A stretch of DNA of 32,721 nucleotides, from NCBI GenBank assembly GCA_963169345.1, contig CAUJCT010000035.1:1-32721 (forward strand), given 5' to 3'. The DNA is from Bacteroidota bacterium. GTDB lineage: Bacteria > Bacteroidota > Bacteroidia > NS11-12g > UBA955. Shown one piece after another: positions 1 through 9,300 of the stretch (position 1 is its first letter; every line of letters begins with the position of its first letter). The notes beneath the pieces were generated by a model. It ran no database searches. It worked only from the letters and a program-made list of their open reading frames with translations, and was not told the DNA's origin. Both the position numbers and the translations under genes were made by a program.

Positions 1-49
1 GAAAAACAAAATGAGCGTAATCAATGCGATAAGGAATAAACTGATTCAT
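1..49 (-). CDS. Partial 5' end of an unidentified leftward gene
   Basis: A reading frame begins with ATG at 49 and stays open to the window edge, giving 16 residues (MNQFIPYRIDYAHFVF). It faces away from the dehydrogenase gene, so the space between them would be a divergent promoter region. Read leftward, that space contains TATTTTGG about 15 bases before the ATG, a loose match to the -7 box. The fragment is too short to assign to a family, and a chance open frame of this length is quite possible. Confidence 0.3.
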   Translation of the reverse strand, partial: MNQFIPYRIDYAHFVF

Positions 50-186
50 AGAATTTTTGCTTGCGTTAACCAAAATAGAATGTTTGAAAAAAATTATCAA
101 CCACGACTTGTTTGAATCATAGAAATCGATTCAGCTTCCCCTTTTACTTAACTCTTCAACAGTTCAACATATCAAACTTTTTCCTC

Positions 187-194
187 GATATTTG
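187..194 (+). promoter_or_regulatory. Probable -7 promoter box for the dehydrogenase cluster
   Basis: GATATTTG matches the Bacteroidota box TAnnTTTG at all but one base and lies 13 bases before the ATG at 208. No other good box is visible in 50-207. The stretch just upstream (about 130-180) is a degenerate run of CTTAACTCTTCAACAGTTCA-like sequence resembling the short-period arrays seen in other gaps. Confidence 0.45.
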
Positions 195-207
195 CAGCTG
201 AATTGCA

Positions 208-1647
208 ATGAATAAAATTCTTAATTACATCAATGGTATACACTTAGCGCCTGCTAAAGGGGAGTTTATGGATAATTTTAATCCGGCAACCGGTAAAGTG
301 TATGGTTTGATTCCGGATTCGGATGCCGAAGATGTGGCATTAGCTTATGAAGCAGCTTCCAAAGCTTTCAAATCCTGGAAACTGACAACTCTGGAAGAGC
401 GTTTTAAAGTGTTAAATCGCATTGCTGAACTCATAGATGAAAACAATGATCAGCTGGCTACTGCAGAAAGTATCGACCAGGGAAAACCGCAATGGCTGGC
501 TAAAAATGAAATAACCAGAGCCGGTCAGAATTTTAGATTCTTTGCTACTGCTGCCATGCAATTTGCCAGCGAAAGTCATAACATGGAAGGACATGCTATC
601 AATTACACGCTTCGTCAGTCGATTGGTGTAGTGGGTTGTATCAGTCCATGGAACTTGCCTTTGTATTTATTCACATGGAAAATTGCTCCAGCCCTGGCTG
701 CCGGTAATTGTGTAATAGCTAAACCTTCTGAAATTACGCCTATGACAGCGTATTTGTTATCGGAGCTTTGTATTGAAGCAGGTTTGCCTGCCGGAGTACT
801 CAATATAGTGCATGGACTGGGTCCAATGGTGGGTAATGCCATGGTGTCTCATCCAGGTATCAAGGCGATTTCTTTTACAGGTGGAACTTCAACAGGCAGA
901 CACATTGCATCAGTTGCTGCACCTATGTTTAAAAAACTGAGCCTCGAACTGGGAGGTAAAAATCCAAATATCGTATTTGCTGATTGTGATTTTGATAAAG
1001 CATTAAAGACAACTGTCAATACTTCGTTTTTAAATCAGGGTGAAATTTGTTTATGCGGTTCAAGGATATTGGTTGAACGCAGTATTTACGCCAAATTCAG
1101 AGATGCTTTGATTGAAGAAGTGAAAGCACTTAAAGTGGGCAATCCTTTGGATAAATCTACAAAAATTGGCGCTATCGTCAGTCGTATGCATTACGATAAG
1201 GTATTGTCCTATATTGAGCTGGCAAAGGAAGAAGGTGGTAAAATTTTACTTGGTGGTCAGGCTTTTAAAGCTGAAGGAGATAATGCTGATGGCTGGTTCA
1301 TTGAGCCTACGATTATTGAAGATCTGGCTTTCGATTGTCGCACCAATACTGAAGAAATTTTTGGTCCGGTTGTAAGCATTATGCCTTTCGACACAGAGGA
1401 ACAAGCATTGGAAATGGCTAATTGCACGGAATATGGACTGGCTTGCAGTATCTGGACCAGTGATTTATCGCGTGCTCACAGAGTTGCTTCTAATATAGAA
1501 AGTGGTATCGTATGGATCAATTGCTGGCTGCTCCGCGATTTGCGTACGCCATTTGGTGGTGTTAAAAACAGTGGAGTGGGCAGAGAAGGCGGATGGGAAG
1601 CCATGCGTTTTTTTACAGAACCTAAAAACGTTTGTATTAAATATTAA
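208..1647 (+). CDS. NAD-dependent semialdehyde dehydrogenase, aminomuconate/hydroxymuconate type
   Basis: This is a full-length aldehyde dehydrogenase of 479 residues. Visible landmarks are the NAD-site loop FTGGTSTGRHI (about 222-232), the catalytic glutamate in ELGGKNP (E247), the nucleophile in NQGEICLCG (C281) and the late EEIFGPV motif. The NQGEICLCGSRI form of the active-site loop is characteristic of the ALDH8 and 2-hydroxymuconate/2-aminomuconate semialdehyde dehydrogenase branch. Those enzymes oxidise ring-cleavage semialdehydes, for example in tryptophan degradation through kynurenine. The exact substrate is inferred, because no other kynurenine gene is in view. It is the first gene of a tight cluster: the meaB start lies 3 bases after its stop. 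Family call secure; substrate moderate. Confidence 0.88.
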   Translation: MNKILNYINGIHLAPAKGEFMDNFNPATGKVYGLIPDSDAEDVALAYEAASKAFKSWKLTTLEERFKVLNRIAELIDENNDQLATAESIDQGKPQWLAKNEITRAGQNFRFFATAAMQFASESHNMEGHAINYTLRQSIGVVGCISPWNLPLYLFTWKIAPALAAGNCVIAKPSEITPMTAYLLSELCIEAGLPAGVLNIVHGLGPMVGNAMVSHPGIKAISFTGGTSTGRHIASVAAPMFKKLSLELGGKNPNIVFADCDFDKALKTTVNTSFLNQGEICLCGSRILVERSIYAKFRDALIEEVKALKVGNPLDKSTKIGAIVSRMHYDKVLSYIELAKEEGGKILLGGQAFKAEGDNADGWFIEPTIIEDLAFDCRTNTEEIFGPVVSIMPFDTEEQALEMANCTEYGLACSIWTSDLSRAHRVASNIESGIVWINCWLLRDLRTPFGGVKNSGVGREGGWEAMRFFTEPKNVCIKY

Positions 1648-1650
1648 GCT

Positions 1651-2559
1651 TTGATTCGTTCGGTAGATATTCAACAATTGCAAAGTGGTGATTTCCGTTT
1701 TTTGGCCAGAGCAATAACGCTGGTTGAAAACGATATGCCAGAAGGTCGTCATTTGTTGGAATCGCTTAGTTTCGATAAGCATGTACCGCTACTGGGAATT
1801 ACCGGACCTCCGGGAGCTGGTAAAAGTAGTTTGGTAAATGCTTTGATTGGACATCTTTTAAAAGAAGGCAAGAAGATTGGTGTCATAGCAGTTGACCCAA
1901 CATCACCTTTTAATTTTGGTTCATTGCTTGGCGATAGAATCCGGATGTCAGAACATTTTAACAATCCGAATGTCTATATTCGTTCTTTGGCTACCAGAGG
2001 CAGTTTGGGTGGATTGTCTGCTCGAATTTTTGAAGTGAGCGATGTGATGAAACACGTTGGCTTTGATGTGATATTAATCGAAACGGTTGGTGTGGGCCAG
2101 AGTGAAGTTGAAATTGCTGGATTAGCAGATACAACTGCAGTGGTTTTAGTGCCTGAAGCAGGTGATGAAGTGCAGACGCTTAAAAGCGGATTGATGGAAA
2201 TTGCAGATGTATTTGTAGTAAATAAATCCGACAGGGAAGGAGCAGATATTTTTGTCAAAAACTTATCGGCTTTGTTGCATGGTCGTCCTCAAAGCGAATG
2301 GGAAGTGCCGGTACTCAAAACTGTAGCGACCAATCAAATAGGAATCGAAACATTTTGGAAAGCAATCGATCAGCACAATCAACTGAATGCCGGTAACGAA
2401 AGAAAACTGCATTTATTGTCAGAAAAAGCGTTTCAACTGATACTTTCAAACAGAATGAGAGCAATAGACCGAAAGGAATTGATGGAAAATTTAAAAGCTC
2501 AGGCAAACAAAACCGGGTTTAATCTGTATCAATTTCTCAGGGAAATGTATAAGATATAA
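1651..2559 (+). CDS. meaB: MeaB/ArgK-family GTPase, methylmalonyl-CoA mutase chaperone
   Basis: The 302-residue product carries a Walker A loop (TGPPGAGKSS, 51-60), a switch region with DPTSPFNFGSLLGDRIRM, the G3-like ETVGVGQSEVE and the base-specificity motif NKSD. This is the G3E-type MeaB family. These proteins protect and reactivate adenosylcobalamin-dependent methylmalonyl-CoA mutase by gating cofactor loading. The start is TTG, three bases after the dehydrogenase stop. The first in-frame ATG (1735) would delete the conserved N-terminal helix GDFRFLARAITLVEND, so TTG is preferred. The mutase itself is not in the window. Its stop overlaps the next start by one base (TAATG), implying translational coupling. 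Confidence 0.9.
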   Translation: MIRSVDIQQLQSGDFRFLARAITLVENDMPEGRHLLESLSFDKHVPLLGITGPPGAGKSSLVNALIGHLLKEGKKIGVIAVDPTSPFNFGSLLGDRIRMSEHFNNPNVYIRSLATRGSLGGLSARIFEVSDVMKHVGFDVILIETVGVGQSEVEIAGLADTTAVVLVPEAGDEVQTLKSGLMEIADVFVVNKSDREGADIFVKNLSALLHGRPQSEWEVPVLKTVATNQIGIETFWKAIDQHNQLNAGNERKLHLLSEKAFQLILSNRMRAIDRKELMENLKAQANKTGFNLYQFLREMYKI

Positions 2560-3137
2560 TGATAACAATATTGAGCGGTTCGCCGCGTAAAAACAGCAAT
2601 ACCATAAGAGTCGCCAAAGCACTCAAGCATATATTAAATGATATTCAATCCAATGAGGAAGTCAGAATTATTGATTACAATGGTTATGATATTCCCAGTG
2701 CCAATCAAGGCATAGTTGATCCCAATAATTTAAGTCCCTGGCAAAAGGATTTATACGAATCCTGCACACAATCAGGTTTACTTTTCATATTGACTCCAGA
2801 GTACAATTGGTTTCCAAGTGCCGAAATTATACAAACAGTTCACGTCATGGCATCGCGACCATTCAAGGAGATGTGGAACAATAAAGTGATTGCAACATGT
2901 GGAGTTTCTAATGGCAGGGGAGGCAGAATGCCGGCTGTTCAGCTGAGTTATACTTTGAATAAAATCATCAGTGTATTTAATTTCGAAACTGTAGTCAGCG
3001 CCAAGATGTTTGAATCGCAGTTTACAGATAAGGTATTAGACCAGGATGGTCGTTCATTGGGCAGCGAAGAATATATGAGTGGTTTAAGGTTATATGCAGA
3101 ATACAATCTGAATCTGGCTAAGAAAATGAGGGGTTAG
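2559..3137 (+). CDS. NADPH-dependent FMN reductase family flavoprotein
   Basis: The 192-residue protein has a flavodoxin-like fold. The N-terminal phosphate-binding loop SGSPRKNSNT (6-15) follows the first strand, and the PEYNWFPSAEI segment (about 80-90) fits the FMN ring-binding motif PEYNxxxPxxxK of this family, with the final Lys position altered. A later CGVSNGRGGRMPAVQ segment matches the usual third binding loop. Family members reduce FMN, quinones or azo compounds with NAD(P)H in the cytoplasm; the physiological substrate here is unknown. It is the last gene of the cluster and overlaps meaB by one base. The repeat-filled gap begins about 17 bases after its stop. Confidence 0.8.
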   Translation: MITILSGSPRKNSNTIRVAKALKHILNDIQSNEEVRIIDYNGYDIPSANQGIVDPNNLSPWQKDLYESCTQSGLLFILTPEYNWFPSAEIIQTVHVMASRPFKEMWNNKVIATCGVSNGRGGRMPAVQLSYTLNKIISVFNFETVVSAKMFESQFTDKVLDQDGRSLGSEEYMSGLRLYAEYNLNLAKKMRG

Positions 3138-3154
3138 TTTGAGTAGATTCGGAG

Positions 3155-3258
3155 GGTAGGTCGCAGAACAAGGAAAGAACACGCGGATCACACAGAAAAT
3201 TATTTACGTTTGACACGGCAGGGTTTGCTTGCGCAAACGGAATTCACAGATGCCAACG
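3155..3258 (+). repeat. Dispersed ~100-bp element, copy 1
   Basis: This copy runs from GGTAGGTCGCAGAACAAGG through TTTGACACGGCAGGG and the core GTTTGCTTGCGCAAAC to a CACAGATGCC end. The core is an inverted repeat (GTTTGC, TTGC loop, GCAAAC). It is followed directly by a second copy. Other copies are at 14560 (inverted), 23600, 32498 and 32609. Confidence 0.85.
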
Positions 3259-3262
3259 TTTG

Positions 3263-3360
3263 GTTGGTCGCAGAACAAGGAAAGAACACACAGAAAGCGC
3301 AGAAAAGTTTTTGTCTTTGACACGGCAGGGTTTGCTTGCGCAAACGGAATCCACAGATAT
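3263..3360 (+). repeat. Dispersed ~100-bp element, copy 2 (tandem)
   Basis: It has the same order of blocks as copy 1: GGTCGCAGAACAAGG, ACACAGAAAGCGCAG, TTTGACACGGCAGGG, then the GTTTGCTTGCGCAAAC core and a CACAGAT end. A 60-codon open frame crosses this copy, but it is made of repeat sequence and is not called as a gene. Confidence 0.85.
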
Positions 3361-3391
3361 GTTGAGGAAAATTATAATGCTATCGATAAGC

Positions 3392-3630
3392 ATTACGACT
3401 TAACGACTTAACAGCGAAGCTTCCCTTCAGTGTATTCTGCCCATTTCTGAGTATAATGTTGCTTTAGCGACCGCCGCGTCAAAGGACTCCCGTACTAGAC
3501 GGGACAGGAATAAAAATTCAGCGTGTTCAGTGCGTTCTGCCCCAATTCTGTGATCTACCTCCTTATCCTCCGCGAAACAATTCAGCTTTTCAGCAATTCA
3601 GCAGCGCAGCGTCAGCCTTTCAGCTTTTAT
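3392..3630. repeat. Short-period arrays and inverted element fragments, gene-free
   Basis: The stretch starts with CGACTTAACGACTTAACAG. It then holds partial inverted copies of the dispersed element (about 3424-3455 and 3521-3562, ending TGTGATCTACCTCC). A GTCCCG-type hairpin lies at 3488-3504 (TCCCGT, loop ACTAG, ACGGGA). The end is a run of 9-base units (CAGCTTTTCAGCAATTCAG) at 3583-3630. The run stops about 25 bases before the promoter of the TPP-controlled gene. I see no coding potential. Confidence 0.75.
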
Positions 3631-3656
3631 GTTTTTTTTATTCTCTTCCATTCCCT

Positions 3657-3664
3657 TACCTTTG
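3657..3664 (+). promoter_or_regulatory. -7 promoter box upstream of the TPP riboswitch
   Basis: TACCTTTG is a perfect TAnnTTTG match. It ends 10 bases before the conserved GGGGTGC start of the aptamer, which places the aptamer at the extreme 5' end of the transcript. No clear TTG -33 element is visible upstream. Confidence 0.6.
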
Positions 3665-3671
3665 CCTCAGT

Positions 3672-3750
3672 TTTGGGGTGCATGCAATTAGCAGGCTGAG
3701 AAATACCCACATCACCCGGATAAGAGTTATATCTGCGACGGGGAAAACAA
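3672..3750 (+). promoter_or_regulatory. TPP riboswitch (THI element)
   Basis: The conserved blocks of the thiamine pyrophosphate aptamer appear in order: GGGGTGC (3675-3681), GGCTGAGAAATACCC (3694-3708), a CACCCGGATAAG segment replacing the usual ACCTGATCTGGATAA (3713-3724), and TATCTGCGACGGGGAA (3730-3745) for the usual TGCCAGCGTAGGGA. The CCCG and CGGGG segments can pair. It lies in the 5' leader of the TonB-dependent receptor, about 50 bases before its ATG. By family knowledge, TPP binding would switch expression off. A covariance-model scan would settle it; confidence is high from the conserved blocks. Confidence 0.9.
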
Positions 3751-3752
3751 AT

Positions 3753-3770
3753 CACCTTTTCTAAGAGGTG
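3753..3770 (+). promoter_or_regulatory. Hairpin between TPP aptamer and start codon, possible expression platform
   Basis: CACCTTTTCTAAGAGGTG can form a 7-bp stem (one G-U pair) with a 4-base loop. It starts 3 bases after the aptamer and ends 30 bases before the ATG. It has no T-run, so it is not an intrinsic terminator. It could instead take part in a structural switch affecting translation. This is an inference from the pairing only. Confidence 0.35.
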
Positions 3771-3800
3771 CATACTCAAAACTGATTTAATTTAAATAAA

Positions 3801-6242
3801 ATGAAAAAATCAGTTTTAACCAGCATCGTTTTGCTCTTCCTTTTTGCCAGTCTCTCTGCTCAAGATACTTTAAAAGCAAAACTTAATTTAGAAATATTGG
3901 ATATTGATTCCAATCGTATCGAACAATTTAATGCGAAACTAATTGAAGGTGCTACAAAAATCGAATTTAAAACAGAACAAAACCAAATCGTACTTTATAA
4001 GAGTAGATATTTTCTGACAGTCTCTGCAACGAACTATCAAACCCGAACTGTGATGTTCGATCTTCAATCTGATACTACCTTATACGTGATTCTGTTTATG
4101 GATGTGCAGGATTTCGGAAGAGCAACCGCAAGGGCTGTGCAGGTGAAGGGTAAAACCGGTTTTGCTTATACCAATCTCAGTGCTGCTAAAATTGCCCCAA
4201 CTAATTTTGGGCAGGATTTTACCTATTTAATTGGCAATACACCTTCTGCTGTTACTACCAGTGATGCTGGAACGGGTGTTGGATATACAGGCATCAGAAT
4301 CAGAGGCAGCGATGCTACACGTATTAATGTAACTGTAAATGGTATTCCGATTAATGATGCCGAAAGTCACGGTGTCTATTGGGTGAATATGCCAGATCTG
4401 GCTTCTTCTACCAATTCAGTGCAAATACAAAGAGGAGTGGGAAGCAGTACTATTGGTACTGGTGCTTTTGGAGCCAATATCAATATTCAAAATACAGATT
4501 TGACTGAATTACCTTATGCTTATTTTTCACAATCATTTGGGTCGTTTAATACGGCAAAGAGTACCATTATGTTCAATACCGGCCGGATGAATCATTTTAT
4601 TTTTGGTGGCCGCTTGTCCAGAATAGTCAGTGATGGTTATGTCGACAGAGCTAAAAGTGATTTACAAGCATTTCAGTTTAACCTGGGGTATTCAAATAAA
4701 AAATTTCATGCAGATTTGGTCAGTTTCGGAGGAAAAGAGAAAACCTATCAGTCGTGGTATGGTACACCTGAAAGTAGAATTAAAAACGATGTAGATGGTA
4801 TGAATGCCTATGCTGACCGAAATTATTTGAGCAGTCAGCAAAGAGCCGATTTGTTGAATTCAGGTAGAACCTATAACTATTATACTTATGCCAATCAAAC
4901 AGATAATTACTGGCAAAATCATTATCAAATGCATTTAAATTACTCATTCAATAGTTACCTGACTTTGCGTTCGGCCTTTTTCATTACCACAGGGAAGGGA
5001 TATTATCAGGAATTTAAAGAGGCCGCCAGTTTCTCGAGTTACTTTGCACCCGATTTTATTAACGGAACAGATACTATAAGCACTACCAATCTGGTTAGGC
5101 AAAGGTGGCTGGACAATATTTACTATGGTAATTTTTCATCATTGAATTATAAGAAACAAAAAACTGAACTCACTTTTGGTATAAGCGCTACAGCTTATGA
5201 CGGGAAACACTTTGGTAAGGTAATCTGGGCCGAAATAGCTGCTCCATTTGGTTTGGATAATACCTATTACCGTTCTACCAGTGATAAAGATGAACTCAAT
5301 ACTTTTATTAAGTGGCATCAGTTGTTTGGTAAAAAATGGCTGATGGATATTGAGATGCAATACCGCAATGTACATTATTTAAGTAAAGGTAATGATAACG
5401 ACGGTACAAAGATTGGATTTGAAAGCACATACGATTTTTTAAATCCCAAAGCATCAATTGTGTATTTGATCAATAGATTTTCAAATGTTTATTCGAGCAT
5501 AAGCATTGGTAACAGAGAACCCATCCGTTCCGACTTTATAGACAATAAAGGTTCTGCACCTAAACACGAACATTTAAGAGATATAGAACTGGGATACATT
5601 TATTATAGAAGAAACAAAGTATTTCAATTTAACCTGTATGATATGAGTTATAAAAATCAACTGGTCGTAACTGGTGAATTAAACGATGTTGGCAATGCCT
5701 TAAGACGAAATGTGGCTGAAAGCTACAGAAGAGGTGTGGAAATTATTGTTCAATATCCCTTAATAGAAAAATTGTCTCTGGATGCCAACCTGACACTCAG
5801 CTCTAACAAAATTAAAAATTTTGAAGATGCTTATTATGATTACGACCTGAATACATATAAAAAGGAAGTGATTAAGACGACTGATATTGCGTTTTCACCT
5901 TCTGTAATTGGATATTTTGGTATAACTGACAGACATTTAATGAATTTGGATTTGAATTTCAATGTAAAATACGTAGGTAAGCAGTACCTTGATAATACTT
6001 TAAACAATTCTGCCTCTTTGCCAGCTTACACATTACTTAATTTTCAATTCAGTAAAACATTTGGATTCTTGTCTGGTGAAAAAATAATATTAAAAGGAAT
6101 GGTTAATAACCTGACTGGTATTTTTTACTCAAACAACGGCTGGACTTACAAATACGTGTATGGAGGGAATTTGACAAGAGAGAATTTTTATTTCCCTCAA
6201 GCCGGAAGAAATTTCATGATGGCCATAGAAATGAAATTTTGA
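3801..6242 (+). CDS. TonB-dependent outer-membrane receptor, predicted thiamine uptake
   Basis: The 813-residue product begins with a signal peptide (KKSVLTSIVLLFLFASLSAQ). Next come a small beta-rich N-terminal domain (about 25-105), a plug domain (about 115-230, with GIRIRGSDATRINVTVNGIP and VQIQRGVGSSTIGTGAFGANI), and a large beta-barrel ending in MAIEMKF, with the terminal Phe typical of outer-membrane barrels. TonB-dependent receptors import scarce ligands using proton-motive force. The TPP riboswitch in its leader points to thiamine or a precursor such as HMP or thiazole. THI-regulated outer-membrane receptors are known from comparative genomics of Bacteroidota. No thiamine biosynthesis gene is adjacent, and the downstream gene has its own long leader, so it is probably monocistronic. 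The start is well supported by the signal peptide. Confidence 0.88.
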   Translation: MKKSVLTSIVLLFLFASLSAQDTLKAKLNLEILDIDSNRIEQFNAKLIEGATKIEFKTEQNQIVLYKSRYFLTVSATNYQTRTVMFDLQSDTTLYVILFMDVQDFGRATARAVQVKGKTGFAYTNLSAAKIAPTNFGQDFTYLIGNTPSAVTTSDAGTGVGYTGIRIRGSDATRINVTVNGIPINDAESHGVYWVNMPDLASSTNSVQIQRGVGSSTIGTGAFGANINIQNTDLTELPYAYFSQSFGSFNTAKSTIMFNTGRMNHFIFGGRLSRIVSDGYVDRAKSDLQAFQFNLGYSNKKFHADLVSFGGKEKTYQSWYGTPESRIKNDVDGMNAYADRNYLSSQQRADLLNSGRTYNYYTYANQTDNYWQNHYQMHLNYSFNSYLTLRSAFFITTGKGYYQEFKEAASFSSYFAPDFINGTDTISTTNLVRQRWLDNIYYGNFSSLNYKKQKTELTFGISATAYDGKHFGKVIWAEIAAPFGLDNTYYRSTSDKDELNTFIKWHQLFGKKWLMDIEMQYRNVHYLSKGNDNDGTKIGFESTYDFLNPKASIVYLINRFSNVYSSISIGNREPIRSDFIDNKGSAPKHEHLRDIELGYIYYRRNKVFQFNLYDMSYKNQLVVTGELNDVGNALRRNVAESYRRGVEIIVQYPLIEKLSLDANLTLSSNKIKNFEDAYYDYDLNTYKKEVIKTTDIAFSPSVIGYFGITDRHLMNLDLNFNVKYVGKQYLDNTLNNSASLPAYTLLNFQFSKTFGFLSGEKIILKGMVNNLTGIFYSNNGWTYKYVYGGNLTRENFYFPQAGRNFMMAIEMKF

Positions 6243-6394
6243 AGATGTTTAAAAAATAAATTAATTTATTAAACGACAACTCGTAAAAAAATCAGGCTTG
6301 TTGTTAAAAAAGTAGCATTAAGTGTCTGTAAATCAATAATATAAAAATAATTCAAAAAAAAATAAAGAATTAAACAAAAAAACTTGCTTTGGAT

Positions 6395-9300
6395 ATGTTG
6401 GCATCTAACTTTGATAGAGTCAACACAAAAAAGCAAATGAGACCTATTGTTTTCAAAATGCTGTTTTTAGTTTTTTTACTGTTTTTGAGTAGAAAAACTT
6501 ACAGCTGCGGAGTCGCACCCAGCTTCAGTTCCAGTGCATCTCACACTTGTGGATTGCCTTATATAATAAAGGCGTACAATACATCTACAGGTAGCGGAAA
6601 TGGAACTGCAAAATACTGGTGGAAAGTAGATAATAAACTTTCCGGAGACACAATCATTGGAAAAGATTCTATTCAGTTTCTTTTAAAAACCACGGGATCG
6701 CACAAAATTAAATTGTTTGTCAAAGATTCTTCGGGTTGTATAGATTCGAGTGCACAGAGTACTTATAATGTCAGCTCTAATGCCAAAACCATTAAAGACC
6801 AAAATTTAACTTATTCTCTCAGTCCAAGCTGGATGAATTGTCTTCAGTTTATCACAGACCCGGATTCATTTAAAATTGATCTCGAATCGAACGATACTTT
6901 ACAAGGGTTAAAAATTTTCTGGGGTGATGGTTCAATGGATACCTCAACATCTACTTTATTGCCTAATATTGTTAAATCGCATACTTTTGGAACTCTTGGC
7001 ATCTTTACCGTAAAAATAGTTTCTACCAATGGTTCATGTGTAGATACTGTTTATGGAACAGTTTATAATCAAAGGCAACCAACTGCAGGTATCATCGGGC
7101 CGACATCAGGCAGCAATCGCGGTTGTGTTCCGCATGTGATGCGCATTGTCAATAATTCGTACAACATTTCGGATAATACCTATTTTATAGTCGACTGGGG
7201 CAATGGAGAAACCAATACTTTACCATATACCAGCTACAACGATACATTAACACATATTTACAAAACAGGGGTTTGCTCGGGCGTTATAAAAATAACCGCT
7301 ACAAATGTTTGTGGCAGCTCATTTACCACCTGGAATCCAATCGATATTAGTGAGAAGGACAAGGCTTTGTGGACAGTTACAAGTACCTGTGATCCGACTC
7401 AAAACCATATATTTTACAATGTTTCATCTGATAAGTATTGCCTCACTCCGGATATCAAAGAATATTTCTGGGATTTCGGGGATGGTACTACAGTAGGATG
7501 GACCTCCAGCAAAGCCGCTCAATACCACAAATACAAAACGGAAGGTGACTACATCGTAACTTTAATCGCCAAAAGCGCTTGTGGTTACGACACCTTCAAG
7601 GGTAAGGTCAGCGTTTATTACAATCCTCAGGCTGCGTTCGCTTTCGATCGTTCTGTTGGTTGTAAACCCTTATCCGTCCACCTCATCGACACATCCAAAG
7701 GCAGGGGCCTAACCCGTCTTTGGACTGTGACCGAGGGAAGCAGTACCTACACATTTACCGATTCTATCTTAGATTACACATTCACTCGCCATGGTGTCAA
7801 TTCGGTTAGTCTTAAAGTCACTAATCCTTGCGGAAGTAATACCCTGAGCAGAAACTTTAAGGTGAATGATAAACCCAATGCAGCTTTCGCTAATATCAGC
7901 GGAACTTGTGTGCCAATGACGGTTAGTTTTAACAATACCACTACTTCCGACTTTTCATCACAAACTTATTTCTGGGACTTTGGTGACAGCACAACTTCAA
8001 CTCAAAAAAATCCGGGTTCCAAAATTTATACTGTTGCAGGAAACTACACGGTTAAATTAATTGTAACAGATAGTTGTGGTATCGATACCTTTACCCAGAC
8101 ATTTACAGCCTATGGAATGCCTTTAGCTGTATTAAGTGGTGATACCGTTGGCTGTACTTTCGATTCTCTGTCTTTTAATAACCAGTCAACCAATTCAACT
8201 ACATTCAACTGGAGTTTTGGTGATAATACAACAGCTACCAGCACTACAACCGGCGTGTTTAAACACGTATTCACCAATACCGGAAACTTTACAGTACGTC
8301 TGATAGCTGGCACCGGTGCAGGTTGTAAGGATACCACCTACCATAGCTTGTATATCAAACCAGGTGCTAAAGCTCAGTTTAATCTCGATAAAACTTATGG
8401 CTGTGCACCTGCAACATTTAAGTTTAGCAACAGTTCATTTTTTGCCAAAGATTATAAATGGTATGCCAATGGAAAACTGGTATCAACCAAAGCTGTTCCA
8501 AATGATACCATTTTAAATTCAGATACTAACGTGGTGAAGATGAAATTAGTTGTTACCAGCGCTTCGTCTTGTCAGGGAGATTCTCTTGAAAGAACTTTCT
8601 TTACTGCTAAAAATCCGCAAGCTATTATTAATAATAAGGATTCAGGATGTGGTCCATTAACTGTAGTTTTCAGTAATGCTTCTCAAAAAGCAGTGTCTTA
8701 TAACTGGGATTTAGGAAATGGTGTTACTTCTACACTTAAAAATCCAAGCACCAAATACCAGCAAGCTTATGTAAAAGACACAATTTACAAAGTGAAATTA
8801 ACAGTTAGCAACTGGCTGGGTTGTAAAGACAGCAGCACCGGAAGTATTTTAGTATTTCCTTCTCCTACCAGCGATTTCTCAGTTAGTGTTCTCGAAGGTT
8901 GTGGTCCTTTAAGTGTCAACTTTACCAATCTGTCAAGAACCAATAACAACAAAGCTTTCAGTACATTGAAACATTCATGGAAGTTCGAAAATGGAACAAC
9001 TTCAACTGATGTGGATCCAAGTGCTACCTATACAGCCAGTCTTTATACAGATACATTGTATTCTGTCAAACTAAAAGTTACAAGTGCCAATGGCTGCGCC
9101 AACTCCAGCGTGCAAACCATTACTGTTTACCCTCAGCCTAAATTGAGTTTTACTCCGGATAAAACTTCAGGATGTGCTATGTTACCTGTTCAGTTTAAAA
9201 ACAATTCCTCTCCAATGGATACCGGTAATATCGATATGATGCGCTTCAGATGGTATTCAGGGAATGGCAGCTCTGATACAAGTAAGGATTTTAATGCTGT

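Noticed and set aside
3229..3411. 60-codon open frame on the plus strand
   Set aside because: It lies entirely in two copies of the dispersed element; the same words recur in other copies with shifted frames and stops, so it is not under coding constraint.
6437..6520. Lipoprotein signal on the PKD protein (TYSC)
   Set aside because: The residues before the Cys do not fit a lipobox well, and type IX cargo normally has an ordinary signal peptide.
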